Assembly (NCBI GenBank): GCA_965373045.1
Contig: CBDVEQ010000122.1
Span: forward strand, 1 to 8,617
Direction of reading: 5' to 3'
Length of the DNA: 8,617 bases
From: DAOVDI01 sp965373045
GTDB taxonomy: Bacteria; Acidobacteriota; Aminicenantia; Aminicenantales; Aminicenantaceae
Below the pieces are notes generated by a model. It was not told where the DNA came from and did not search any database. It was given only the letters and a program-made list of their open reading frames with translations. Made by a program: the position numbers and the translations under genes. Below, piece after piece: positions 1 to 6,240 of this stretch (position 1 is the stretch's first letter; each line of letters starts with the position of its first letter).

Positions 1-1206
1 TATATTCTTTGGAGGGACATTGGCCAATATGTTGTGAACCTGTTGAAAAACAAAACCTCCGTCCGGCCCAAGGATATTGACTTGATGCCGCACATGCTCC
101 CTTACTTCATTAGCAGTTCCCTCAGGAAGCATGGATTGTGTGTCGCACCCTCCACCCCAGAATGTCAGGTCTTTGCTAAATTCCTGTTTAAGCTCTCTCA
201 CATCCATGCCAGCACAGTTGAACTGGACAGGATTGATAACTTCAAGACCGGCATCGATAAGATCCGGGATAAGCTTCCGGACTCCGCCGCAGCAGTGCAG
301 CATGACCTTGACATCTGCAAGCTCTTTTGCACGCTGCCACAATTTATGATGAAAAGGCTTGAAAAACTCCCTGTACATCTGAGGGGAGATCAGTGGTCCA
401 CCCTGCCCGCCCAGGTCGTCTCCGAACAGGATAATATCGATATACGGCCCCACAGCGTTCAGCCATTTTTCAAGATTTTTCATATATATATCGCAAAGTT
501 TCTCAGAAAGCCGGGAAACATCATCAGGATACATTCCAAGATAGATCAAATAATTATCCATCCGGTAAAGCATCTGTGGCACTTCAAACATGTTTCCTCC
601 AAAGAGCCCTACTACGGCCCTGGAGGTCTTCTCTCTAAGCGCTTTTACACGGGCGGACATCTCTTTTAAGCCTGATTCGTTGAGGAGGAGATGCGCTCCG
701 GGATGAAGGACTCCCGTCCAAATGGTCCTGTCCAGATGATACTCCAGATCAGAAAAATCGTCATTTTCGATCCCACGCTCCATCAGGGGGAAATATGTCT
801 GCTCAAAGTACAGACACCCCTTTTTTTGAATGCCAAGTTCCTGCCCGTCTTTAGTTTGCAAACACCAGTCCTCTCCTCTTTTCCGGACATGGACATAATA
901 TGGGATACGGCAGGGTGTTCCATCAGGCAGCATCCAGTCCTTCCAGTCAGAATCCTCTAGCAAGAACCCCCGCCCCATCTCGATGGTATCCACTCCGAAC
1001 AGGTCCATAACATCCTCATCTACAACAGCCAGCTGCTGCACCATGTCATAGATCCGGATGGGTTTTTCAGGAAGGTTTAAAAAATTCCGAAGTTTAGCAT
1101 AAGCGATAGCTGCGATCCCTGAGGACCTGTGGCCGGACAGATCGATCGGCGGTCTGTCTGTAGGTTCGTGATTCAAAGATAATAATACACGCTCTCGTGA
1201 ATTCAT
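1..1206 (-). CDS. URO-D/MtaA-like (uroporphyrinogen decarboxylase superfamily) protein, C-terminus cut by window edge
   Basis: An uninterrupted reading frame of 402 codons runs from ATG at 1206 to the window edge with no stop, so the protein is partial at the C-terminus. It starts MNSRERVLLSLNHEPTDRPP, the usual opening of the uroporphyrinogen decarboxylase-like family. Landmarks are LFGGNMFEVPQML (201-213), FGDDLGGQGGPLISPQMYREFF (about 261-282, the DDLG strand), VMLHCCGGVRKLIPDLIDAG (301-320), and FWGGGCDTQSMLPEGT (349-364) followed by GGFVFQQVHNILANVPPKNI at the edge. His304-x-Cys306 with Cys354 matches the H-x-C...C zinc motif of corrinoid-linked thiol methyltransferases (MtaA/MtbA/CmuA type). 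The N-terminal RQAGR motif of true HemE is absent, so heme synthesis is unlikely. Only a few codons should be missing. The start overlaps the stop of the upstream phosphoesterase gene by 4 bases (ATGA), implying translational coupling. The methyl donor and acceptor are unknown, and no corrinoid protein gene is visible in the window. Confidence 0.92.
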   Translation of the reverse strand, partial: MNSRERVLLSLNHEPTDRPPIDLSGHRSSGIAAIAYAKLRNFLNLPEKPIRIYDMVQQLAVVDEDVMDLFGVDTIEMGRGFLLEDSDWKDWMLPDGTPCRIPYYVHVRKRGEDWCLQTKDGQELGIQKKGCLYFEQTYFPLMERGIENDDFSDLEYHLDRTIWTGVLHPGAHLLLNESGLKEMSARVKALREKTSRAVVGLFGGNMFEVPQMLYRMDNYLIYLGMYPDDVSRLSEKLCDIYMKNLEKWLNAVGPYIDIILFGDDLGGQGGPLISPQMYREFFKPFHHKLWQRAKELADVKVMLHCCGGVRKLIPDLIDAGLEVINPVQFNCAGMDVRELKQEFSKDLTFWGGGCDTQSMLPEGTANEVREHVRHQVNILGPDGGFVFQQVHNILANVPPKNI

Positions 1207-2129
1207 TGCAGTTCTTTGATAAGCGTTTTCATGTCTTTACTGCAGGGAGCAATAGGCTCCCTTTTTACTTTTAAACAGCCGTCATCCTCAGTATCAGAGA
1301 TGATGTGCCATTTGACCAGTCGTATCTCCATATTCTCAATCTCGAGGCATGTAACACATCGAGGATGAACTCCGCTTCCGCAATTGAAATAAAAAGGGAT
1401 CTTTTTCGAGCCACGCAAACGCTGCTGCTTGCTCAAAGACTCGAACATGGGCCTGTGTGTGTGTCCTGCAATAATAATTAAATTATTCTTTTTCGCCCAT
1501 GTAAAGATCTTTTCTTCGACCTTATTCCGTTTTAAGGCATTCTGCGCTGCGCTGGTTGGATCATTGACACCAAACCTGTTCTGTATCCACCGCCACAGAA
1601 TCCGGACCCAGAATCTTCCGAATGGGGCCAATCGGTCATTGAGCAAATCCCCCTGATGTCCGTGTACAAGAAATATCTTCTCACCCAATCTGACGGTCTC
1701 ACAGGGGGTCAAACCATTAAAGAGACCGGGAACATAGTCCCAGGCTTTCTGCAGTTCTTTTTGAAACCACTTCTTACAACGCATCTGCATATTGTGATTC
1801 CCCCAGACAAGGCACAGCCGGTTCTCCTTATGAAAGTCATCCATAACCCGGTAGATATTGCTGTATCTGCGCACGATGTCGGACAATCTGCTGTTCTCAT
1901 AAAGTTCATCGCCATCCCCCAGTTCAATATAGAAATAATTTTTTTGATAATAATATTTCAGTGCGGTATAGAAACTGAGGGCATTATGCATAAAATCATC
2001 CGCCCAATCCCCTATTCCCCTGTGAAGGTCAGAGAAAACGACTATTTTAGTCTTAGGCGAAAGATCTAAAGTCTTTTCATTCCGTTTTAAGGCTCTATCT
2101 AATGCAGAATGAATATACAGAATACACAT
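1203..2129 (-). CDS. Calcineurin-like metallophosphoesterase
   Basis: A 308-residue cytoplasmic protein without signal peptide or membrane segment. It shows all motifs of the dinuclear-metal phosphoesterase fold in order: FSDLHRG (Asp34, His36), GDGDE (Asp72), WGNHN (Asn111, His112), VHGHQGD (His156, His158) and AGHTHRP (His223, His225). The surrounding text (DWADDFMHN, YIELGDGDELYEN, FHKENRLCLVWGNHN, GHQGDLLNDRL, DPTSAAQNALKRNKVEEKI, NCGSGVHPRCVTCLEI) is typical of a bacterial metallophosphoesterase subfamily whose substrate I do not know. It is not a recognisable LpxH or MPE-type nuclease. The start at 2129 has a GAGG Shine-Dalgarno 10 bases upstream (2140-2143) and lies about 50 bases downstream of a predicted promoter. 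It is the first gene of a two-gene operon, and its TGA overlaps the ATG of the URO-D-like gene. Substrate and role are open; a link to the methyltransferase is suggested only by the coupling. Confidence 0.93.
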   Translation of the reverse strand: MCILYIHSALDRALKRNEKTLDLSPKTKIVVFSDLHRGIGDWADDFMHNALSFYTALKYYYQKNYFYIELGDGDELYENSRLSDIVRRYSNIYRVMDDFHKENRLCLVWGNHNMQMRCKKWFQKELQKAWDYVPGLFNGLTPCETVRLGEKIFLVHGHQGDLLNDRLAPFGRFWVRILWRWIQNRFGVNDPTSAAQNALKRNKVEEKIFTWAKKNNLIIIAGHTHRPMFESLSKQQRLRGSKKIPFYFNCGSGVHPRCVTCLEIENMEIRLVKWHIISDTEDDGCLKVKREPIAPCSKDMKTLIKELQ

Positions 2130-2162
2130 ACGTCATTTACCTCAGGATTCTCTCGAACAATC

Positions 2163-2222
2163 AGACTGTATTTTTTCCAAGCATAATTTAGCACGGGAAG
2201 AAATCGAAGTCAAAAACAGTCT
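2163..2222. repeat. Widely spaced inverted repeat AGACTGT...ACAGTCT flanking the promoter
   Basis: AGACTGT at 2163-2169 and its exact complement ACAGTCT at 2216-2222 bracket the predicted minus-strand promoter. One arm lies just upstream of the -35 hexamer and the other just downstream of the expected start site. The centres are 53 bp apart, about five helical turns, which would suit paired operator half-sites. A 7-bp match could also be chance. Confidence 0.35.
2185..2213 (-). promoter_or_regulatory. Predicted sigma70 promoter for the phosphoesterase/URO-D operon
   Basis: On the minus strand, TTGACT (2213-2208) is followed by a 17-base spacer and TAAATT (2190-2185). These match the -35 consensus at 5 of 6 positions and the -10 at 4 of 6. 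Transcription would start near 2178, giving a leader of about 50 bases that contains the GAGG site. The hexamers and spacing were read by eye. Confidence 0.6.
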
Positions 2223-2229
2223 AAAATTA

Positions 2230-2254
2230 AAAGGCCAAAGGCCAAAGGCCAAAG
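2230..2254. repeat. Heptanucleotide tandem repeat, unit AAAGGCC
   Basis: Three perfect copies of AAAGGCC (2230-2236, 2237-2243, 2244-2250) are followed by a partial AAAG (2251-2254), about 3.6 copies in all. It lies upstream of the -35 of the minus-strand promoter and upstream of the peptidase operon. Short perfect arrays of this kind can change copy number by slippage. Confidence 0.85.
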
Positions 2255-2269
2255 TAAGAAATAGGAGAA

Positions 2270-2352
2270 GAGTTTATTGGGTTCATTGTGTTCTTTGGGT
2301 TATTTTAATAAAATTTACTCAATGAACTCAAGAAACTCAATAAACTCAAAGA
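2270..2352. repeat. Nine-base tandem repeats arranged as a long imperfect inverted repeat
   Basis: The right arm contains four 9-base units: ACTCAATGA (2317), ACTCAAGAA (2326), ACTCAATAA (2335) and ACTCAAAGA (2344-2352). The left arm carries the same period on the other strand: TTATTGGGT (2274), TCATTGTGT (2283) and TCTTTGGGT (2292-2300). GAGT at 2270-2273 pairs with ACTC at 2344-2347, and TTATTGGGT pairs with ACTCAATAA with one G-T wobble. The whole could fold into a stem of about 31 bp with mismatches. The centre holds a short palindrome, ATTTTA (2302-2307) against TAAAAT (2309-2314). In RNA upstream of the peptidase gene it would form a large hairpin. Confidence 0.75.
2286..2314 (+). promoter_or_regulatory. 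Weak candidate promoter for the M14 operon
   Basis: TTGTGT (2286-2291), a 17-base spacer and TAAAAT (2309-2314) form the best -35/-10 pair I could find on the plus strand of this gap, with 3 of 6 and 5 of 6 matches. It would start transcription near 2320 and give a leader of about 155 bases. The hexamers fall inside the 9-base repeat structure, so they may be fortuitous. Confidence 0.25.
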
Positions 2353-2357
2353 ACTGG

Positions 2358-2377
2358 ATTCCCGTTTGCACGGGAAT
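2358..2377. repeat. dRS3-like palindromic repeat ATTCCC-N8-GGGAAT
   Basis: ATTCCCGT (2358-2365), loop TTGC and ACGGGAAT (2370-2377) form a perfect 8-bp stem. The layout ATTCCC-N8-GGGAAT is the consensus of the neisserial dRS3 element. Very similar sequences, usually with TGG before and GACG after as here, are dispersed in many environmental bacteria and produce spurious WIPxxTGMT peptides when translated. One copy is visible in this window. Confidence 0.75.
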
Positions 2378-2401
2378 GACGAAGAGGCCACGGGCAATAA
2401 A

Positions 2402-2441
2402 AGTCGATAGAAGTCTATTGGAGTCTATCGAAGTCGAAGAA
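2402..2441. repeat. Ten-base tandem repeat, units beginning AGTC
   Basis: AGTC recurs at exact 10-base intervals: AGTCGATAGA (2402), AGTCTATTGG (2412), AGTCTATCGA (2422) and AGTCGAAGAA (2432-2441). Within it, CGATAGA (2405-2411) and TCTATCG (2424-2430) form a 7-bp inverted repeat. The array ends 35 bases before the peptidase start codon. A 10-bp period keeps the units on one face of the helix. Confidence 0.7.
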
Positions 2442-2476
2442 GGCAATAAATTAATCGGTTAAATAGGAGAAAAAAA

Positions 2477-4387
2477 ATGGCAAAATCCATTCGTTCATCG
2501 ATTAAGATCTTTGTACTGCTGATTGTTGCAGCTCTGTTCGTTCAGGCTACAACTGAGAAAGCGCCATCCACCGGCTATCATAATTATGAAGCAATGACCA
2601 TGGCGCTCAAACAGCTTGCAGACAAAAATCCAGAAATTACAAAACTTACGACCATAGGAAAATCATTTGAAGGAAGAGACCTCTGGATGATCCAGATCTC
2701 AGGTGGAAAAGGAATAAAACCTCAAGAAAAGCAGGCTCTTCTCATCTGCGGAAACCTCGAAGGAGATCATGTTATCGGAAGCGAAGTCGCACTGGGAATC
2801 GCTAATTATCTGGTCAGCCAATACGGCAAGGATGAAAATATCACCCGGGTACTCGACAAACGCACTTTTTACATCATCCCCCGTCTGAATCCGGACGGCG
2901 CCGAACTGTTCTTCTCGAAAACTTTGTTTGAATATTCCGGCAATCTGAAACCGCGAGATGATGACTATGACTGGCTGCTGGATGAAGACGGCCCCGAAGA
3001 CCTTAACAACGATGGAAAAATCACTCTTATGCGCGTTCGGGATAAAGAGGGCGAATGGGTTGTTGATAAAAAAGATCCAAGGCTTATGAAGAAAAAAGAA
3101 GCGGGAACTCCACCGGACAGCCTCTATAAGATCTACACTGAAGGAATAGATAATGACGGTGATGACCTTTTTAACGAAGACGGACCGGGAGGATTCAACA
3201 TCAACAGGAATTTTCCTCACAACTTCGGCTACAAGCCAAAGGGGCTGGCTGTCTTTCCTGCCTCAGAAACGGAGACAACAGCTCTGATCGATTTTATGAC
3301 CAGGTACATACCTCAACTTAAGACACAGCCCCACAAGAATATCTGTAGTGTTTTGCTTTTCTCCAAGTTCGACAATCTGGCAGCAGGAACCGGGATCGAA
3401 AGCGGCACTCCAACTTTCCCCGAACCGCCTAAAACATCTCAGGTCCAAACGGCAAGGCGGATGTTTTTCATGTTCGGACGGAGGGGAGCCGGACAAACAG
3501 CCCCGCAAGCCCGCCCGACCGACCCACAGCCAAAAAAGACAAACAGCCAGGATATATACCTTTTTGAAACCGCAAGCAAAAAGTACAAGGAAATCACTGG
3601 GATTAAAAATGCTCTTTCTGAAAAGCCGGCCGGTTCTCTTCTTGAATGGGCCTACTTTCAATTTGGAGTTCCTGCCTTCTCTGCTAATCTCTGGTCTCTG
3701 AGGCAGGATACTCAGCGAAGGCCTGATGTCCCCATGAAAAAGCCTGCACAGACAACAACCCAACCTGCTTCTATGGACCGGCAGGCGATGATGCGGAGAT
3801 TTATGACAGGCTCCAGAGGAACAACTCAGACAAAATCCACCAACAATGACTCCAAGTGGCTGACCTGGATCGACAAGAAGAACAACGGCAAAGGTTTTAT
3901 CAAATGGACTCCATACAAACACAAACAATTAGGCAATGTGGAGATCGGTGGATTTGAACCTTATCTGAGAGTCAATCCCCCGGCAGACAAGATCCCGGAA
4001 TTGAGTGAAAGCCATGCGAAATTCGCTCTGTATCTGGTCTCCCAATTTGCCGAGATCACGATGGATAAACCCGAGATCAAAAAACTGTCATCAAACCTTT
4101 TTGAATTGAAGGTTGCCATCCATAACAACGGAAAATTCCCCTATGCCACTGCCATGGGGCAGCGCAGCCGCAATATCAATCCCATTATTCTGCGATTGAA
4201 GTTCCAGGACGACAAGAATATGCAGCTTTTTGGGGGTAACAAACGTTTTGACCTTGCTTCGCTCGATGCCGGAGCTGAAAAAGAATACAGGTGGCTCATT
4301 ATTTCGCCGCCAGGCAATTCCATCGATATCACCCTTTGGGCACGAAACGGCGGCAAAACCCACAGGGAAAAAATCGTCCTTAGATAA
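2477..4387 (+). CDS. Secreted M14-family carboxypeptidase-like protein lacking catalytic residues (probable pseudopeptidase)
   Basis: 636 residues with a Sec signal peptide (basic KSIRSSIK, hydrophobic IFVLLIVAALFV, likely cut after VQA near residue 24). AGGAG lies 7 bases before the ATG. The M14 fold is clear from GKSFEGRDLW (61-70), RLNPDGAE (136-143) and NINRNF (241-246, conserved Asn-Arg pair), and from end-to-end similarity to the next gene. The active site is altered. In ungapped alignment, HGNE of the partner reads EGDH here (Glu95, His98), the third zinc ligand His is Ser296, and the catalytic Glu is Asn404 (FSANLW against FSNELW); Tyr393 is kept. Two acidic, probably Ca-binding insertions (about 161-182 and 222-235) are shared. 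Low-complexity Gln/Pro/Thr/Arg-rich stretches (about 311-360, 407-460) are unique to it. Residues from about 530 look like a beta-rich tail also present in the partner. It is probably non-catalytic: a binding or regulatory partner. Unorthodox metal binding by Glu95/His98 cannot be excluded. Confidence 0.88.
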   Translation: MAKSIRSSIKIFVLLIVAALFVQATTEKAPSTGYHNYEAMTMALKQLADKNPEITKLTTIGKSFEGRDLWMIQISGGKGIKPQEKQALLICGNLEGDHVIGSEVALGIANYLVSQYGKDENITRVLDKRTFYIIPRLNPDGAELFFSKTLFEYSGNLKPRDDDYDWLLDEDGPEDLNNDGKITLMRVRDKEGEWVVDKKDPRLMKKKEAGTPPDSLYKIYTEGIDNDGDDLFNEDGPGGFNINRNFPHNFGYKPKGLAVFPASETETTALIDFMTRYIPQLKTQPHKNICSVLLFSKFDNLAAGTGIESGTPTFPEPPKTSQVQTARRMFFMFGRRGAGQTAPQARPTDPQPKKTNSQDIYLFETASKKYKEITGIKNALSEKPAGSLLEWAYFQFGVPAFSANLWSLRQDTQRRPDVPMKKPAQTTTQPASMDRQAMMRRFMTGSRGTTQTKSTNNDSKWLTWIDKKNNGKGFIKWTPYKHKQLGNVEIGGFEPYLRVNPPADKIPELSESHAKFALYLVSQFAEITMDKPEIKKLSSNLFELKVAIHNNGKFPYATAMGQRSRNINPIILRLKFQDDKNMQLFGGNKRFDLASLDAGAEKEYRWLIISPPGNSIDITLWARNGGKTHREKIVLR

Positions 4388-4399
4388 ATAAATACCCTT

Positions 4400-4404
4400 G
4401 GAGG
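4400..4404 (+). promoter_or_regulatory. Strong Shine-Dalgarno GGAGG for the second M14 gene
   Basis: GGAGG sits 7 bases before the ATG at 4412, inside a 24-base gap after the TAA of the preceding gene. It fixes the start, shows that both genes share one transcript, and suggests that the active enzyme is translated efficiently. Confidence 0.8.
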
Positions 4405-4411
4405 ATAAACA

Positions 4412-6229
4412 ATGAATAGAATACAGAAAAAAAGTTTGATTCCCGCTCTATTGATCATCGCCGGAATCGTTCTGGCATCCACTTTGGCTCTATCCCAGGA
4501 ATATTTACCACGAAAATGGAACACTCGCAAAGTGGATCTGAGCTTTAATCATTATTATGACTGGAAAGAAATGGAAACAGCACTGCGCAAGCTTGAAAAA
4601 GCCTATCCCAAGTTTTTAAAACTCCGCTCCATTGGGAAATCCTATCAAGGACGGGAGCTCTGGTACATGACCATAAACAACTCGGATACTGGTTCTGAAT
4701 TAAATAAGAGCGCCATGTATATTGACGCCAATATCCATGGCAATGAAGTCCAGGGTGGCGAGATCGGTCTTTACACCATCTGGTATCTGATGGAAAACTA
4801 CGCCTTCAACAATAAAATCAAGGACCTTGTAGATGAACGCGTTTTTTACATATTTCCATCCGTCAACCCTGACGGCCGTGACCTATGGCTTCACACCGGC
4901 GGCCAAGCCCGGTCAGGACAGTCTCCCATAGACAATGACAATGACGGGCTCTATGACGAGGACGGCCCGGAAGATCTGGATGGTGACGGCGAGGTGGGAT
5001 CCATGTACATCAAGGTCGATCCCGGGAAAGGGACCCATCGCATGAGTGACACAGGAGACCGGCTTGTAGCGATCAAAAAAAATATCCCGGGCAAACCTGA
5101 TGAAACAGGGAATTACAAGTACATCGGCAGCGAAGGCATCGACAATGACGGCGACGGACGCTACAACGAAGACGGTGGCGGCGGGTTTGATCCCAACCGC
5201 GACTGGGGTTCCTACTGGCAGCCTAAATATATCCAGAGTGGCGCCGGAGAATATCCTTTTTACTGGCCTGAATCAAAGCATACAAGGGACTTTTTCTACA
5301 CCCATCCGAATATTGCGGGTGTGCAGGCTTTCCATAATACCGGGGGAATGCTCCTCCGCAATCCTGGCCCCCCTCTGCACGAAGAACTCCCGAGAAGCGA
5401 TCTGGCTGTCATGGACGAGATCGGCAAAAAAGGCGAAAAGATCATTGAAGGATACCGATACATGATCATCTGGAAAGACCTCTATCCGGTCTGGGGAGGG
5501 TTTATCGATTTCACTTATGACCTGCTTGGCATATATTCCTTCTCTAACGAGTTGTGGATGTCCCGTGCCGACCTGGATAAGGACGGGGAGATCACTGAAG
5601 AGGAAGAAGCGTTTTTCGATAGATACATCGATATGGACAACAAAGCCATTTCCATGCATGAGATCGATCATCCCCAACTTGGAAAAGTCTTGATCGACAG
5701 GGATCTCACCAAGCTCAGCGGGCGGGTCCCACCAACCTGGCTTCTGGAAGAATTGTGCCACAGGAACATGGCCTTCTGTCTCCTGCACGCCGAGGAAATG
5801 CCTTTGCCTGTAATCAAAAAAGTCACCACAGAAAAGATCAAAGGTGATCTCTATCGGCTGAACGTGACTCTGTACAATGAGAAGCTCATGCCGACCATGT
5901 CCGCGGCTGCTGTCAGCAACAAAGTCCAGCGTCCTGATGTCCTGTCCATATCCGGAAAAGTCAAGGTCCTGGCCGTCGGCAAAACCCAGAGCATGGGAAT
6001 GCCGTCCGGGATCCCTGCTCGTTACCGGAGATTCTTCCGCATGCGCCGGGGCAGTGGTGATTTGACCATGATCGATCAGAAAGATCTAAAAAACCTCAAA
6101 CTGACGACTGGAATACCTGGAAAAACTGAAGTGGAAGTCCATTACCTTGTAGAAGGAAATGGAAAAATCACATTAAAGCTTGACTGTGTCAAGGGTGGAA
6201 AACACACCAAGTCGGTCAATCTGAAATAA
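4412..6229 (+). CDS. Secreted M14-family zinc carboxypeptidase with EF-hand-like calcium loops
   Basis: 605 residues with a Sec signal peptide (RIQKK, then LIPALLIIAGIVLASTLA, likely cut near residue 28-30; no lipobox Cys). All core M14 residues are present: zinc ligands His109 and Glu112 (HGNE) and His308 (AFHNTGG), the NPDG motif at 152-155, the substrate-binding pair Asn262-Arg263 (FDPNRDW), Tyr369 and catalytic Glu380 (YSFSNELW). Two acidic insertions lie between NPDG and NR: DNDNDG/DLDGDG (174-193) and DNDGDG (244-249). A textbook 12-residue EF-hand loop, Asp387-Asp389-Asp391-Gly392-Ile394-Glu398, follows the catalytic Glu, so calcium binding is likely. A beta-rich domain (about 465-605) ends the protein. 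It should hydrolyse C-terminal residues of peptides outside the cytoplasmic membrane; specificity cannot be read from sequence. It is the last gene of the operon and the probable active partner of the degenerate paralog upstream. Confidence 0.93.
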   Translation: MNRIQKKSLIPALLIIAGIVLASTLALSQEYLPRKWNTRKVDLSFNHYYDWKEMETALRKLEKAYPKFLKLRSIGKSYQGRELWYMTINNSDTGSELNKSAMYIDANIHGNEVQGGEIGLYTIWYLMENYAFNNKIKDLVDERVFYIFPSVNPDGRDLWLHTGGQARSGQSPIDNDNDGLYDEDGPEDLDGDGEVGSMYIKVDPGKGTHRMSDTGDRLVAIKKNIPGKPDETGNYKYIGSEGIDNDGDGRYNEDGGGGFDPNRDWGSYWQPKYIQSGAGEYPFYWPESKHTRDFFYTHPNIAGVQAFHNTGGMLLRNPGPPLHEELPRSDLAVMDEIGKKGEKIIEGYRYMIIWKDLYPVWGGFIDFTYDLLGIYSFSNELWMSRADLDKDGEITEEEEAFFDRYIDMDNKAISMHEIDHPQLGKVLIDRDLTKLSGRVPPTWLLEELCHRNMAFCLLHAEEMPLPVIKKVTTEKIKGDLYRLNVTLYNEKLMPTMSAAAVSNKVQRPDVLSISGKVKVLAVGKTQSMGMPSGIPARYRRFFRMRRGSGDLTMIDQKDLKNLKLTTGIPGKTEVEVHYLVEGNGKITLKLDCVKGGKHTKSVNLK

Positions 6230-6240
6230 TTAGTAAGATT

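Larger units (their letters stand above)
2259..2471. repeat. Direct repeat AAATAGGAGAA flanking the repeat block
   Basis: The 11-base sequence AAATAGGAGAA occurs at 2259-2269 and again at 2461-2471. The second copy holds the Shine-Dalgarno sequence of the first M14 gene. The 191 bases between the copies contain the 9-base inverted repeat, the dRS3-like palindrome and the 10-base array. The repeat may mark an insertion or duplication, but no terminal inverted repeats were found inside the copies. Confidence 0.6.
2130..2476. other. Divergent intergenic region, repeat-rich, no credible gene
   Basis: This 347-base stretch separates the minus-strand operon from the plus-strand peptidase operon. 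From left to right it holds the minus-strand promoter (2185-2213), a 7-bp tandem repeat (2230-2254), a 9-bp-unit imperfect inverted repeat (2270-2352), a dRS3-like palindrome (2358-2377), a 10-bp tandem repeat (2402-2441) and the ribosome binding site of the next gene. The block 2270-2460 lies between two copies of AAATAGGAGAA. The small open frame across 2277-2462 reads through these repeats and is judged non-coding. A weak plus-strand promoter candidate is listed separately. Confidence 0.8.

Noticed and set aside
34..669. 211-codon open frame on the plus strand
   Set aside because: It lies fully antisense to the URO-D-like gene, whose minus-strand frame is uninterrupted and carries family motifs. 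The plus-strand translation has no recognisable feature.
1..1206. HemE (uroporphyrinogen decarboxylase of heme synthesis)
   Set aside because: The N-terminal RQAGR motif of HemE is absent and an H-x-C...C zinc motif is present, which points to the methyltransferase-like branch of the superfamily.
2401..2460. CRISPR-like array in the intergenic repeats
   Set aside because: The units are 7 to 10 bases and abut directly, with no repeat-spacer structure and no cas genes in the window.
2277..2462. 61-codon plus-strand open frame containing NSRNSINSKNWIPVCTGMTK
   Set aside because: The peptide is a direct translation of the 9-base repeats and the dRS3-like palindrome; WIPxxTGMT peptides are a known artefact of such repeats. 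It lacks a suitable ribosome binding site and has no domain.
3348..3701. Possible frameshift or insertion in the first M14 gene around the Gln/Pro/Arg-rich stretch
   Set aside because: The main frame continues on both sides and recovers the alignment with the paralog at LLEWAYFQFGVPAFSANLW, so this is an in-frame low-complexity insertion and not a broken gene.
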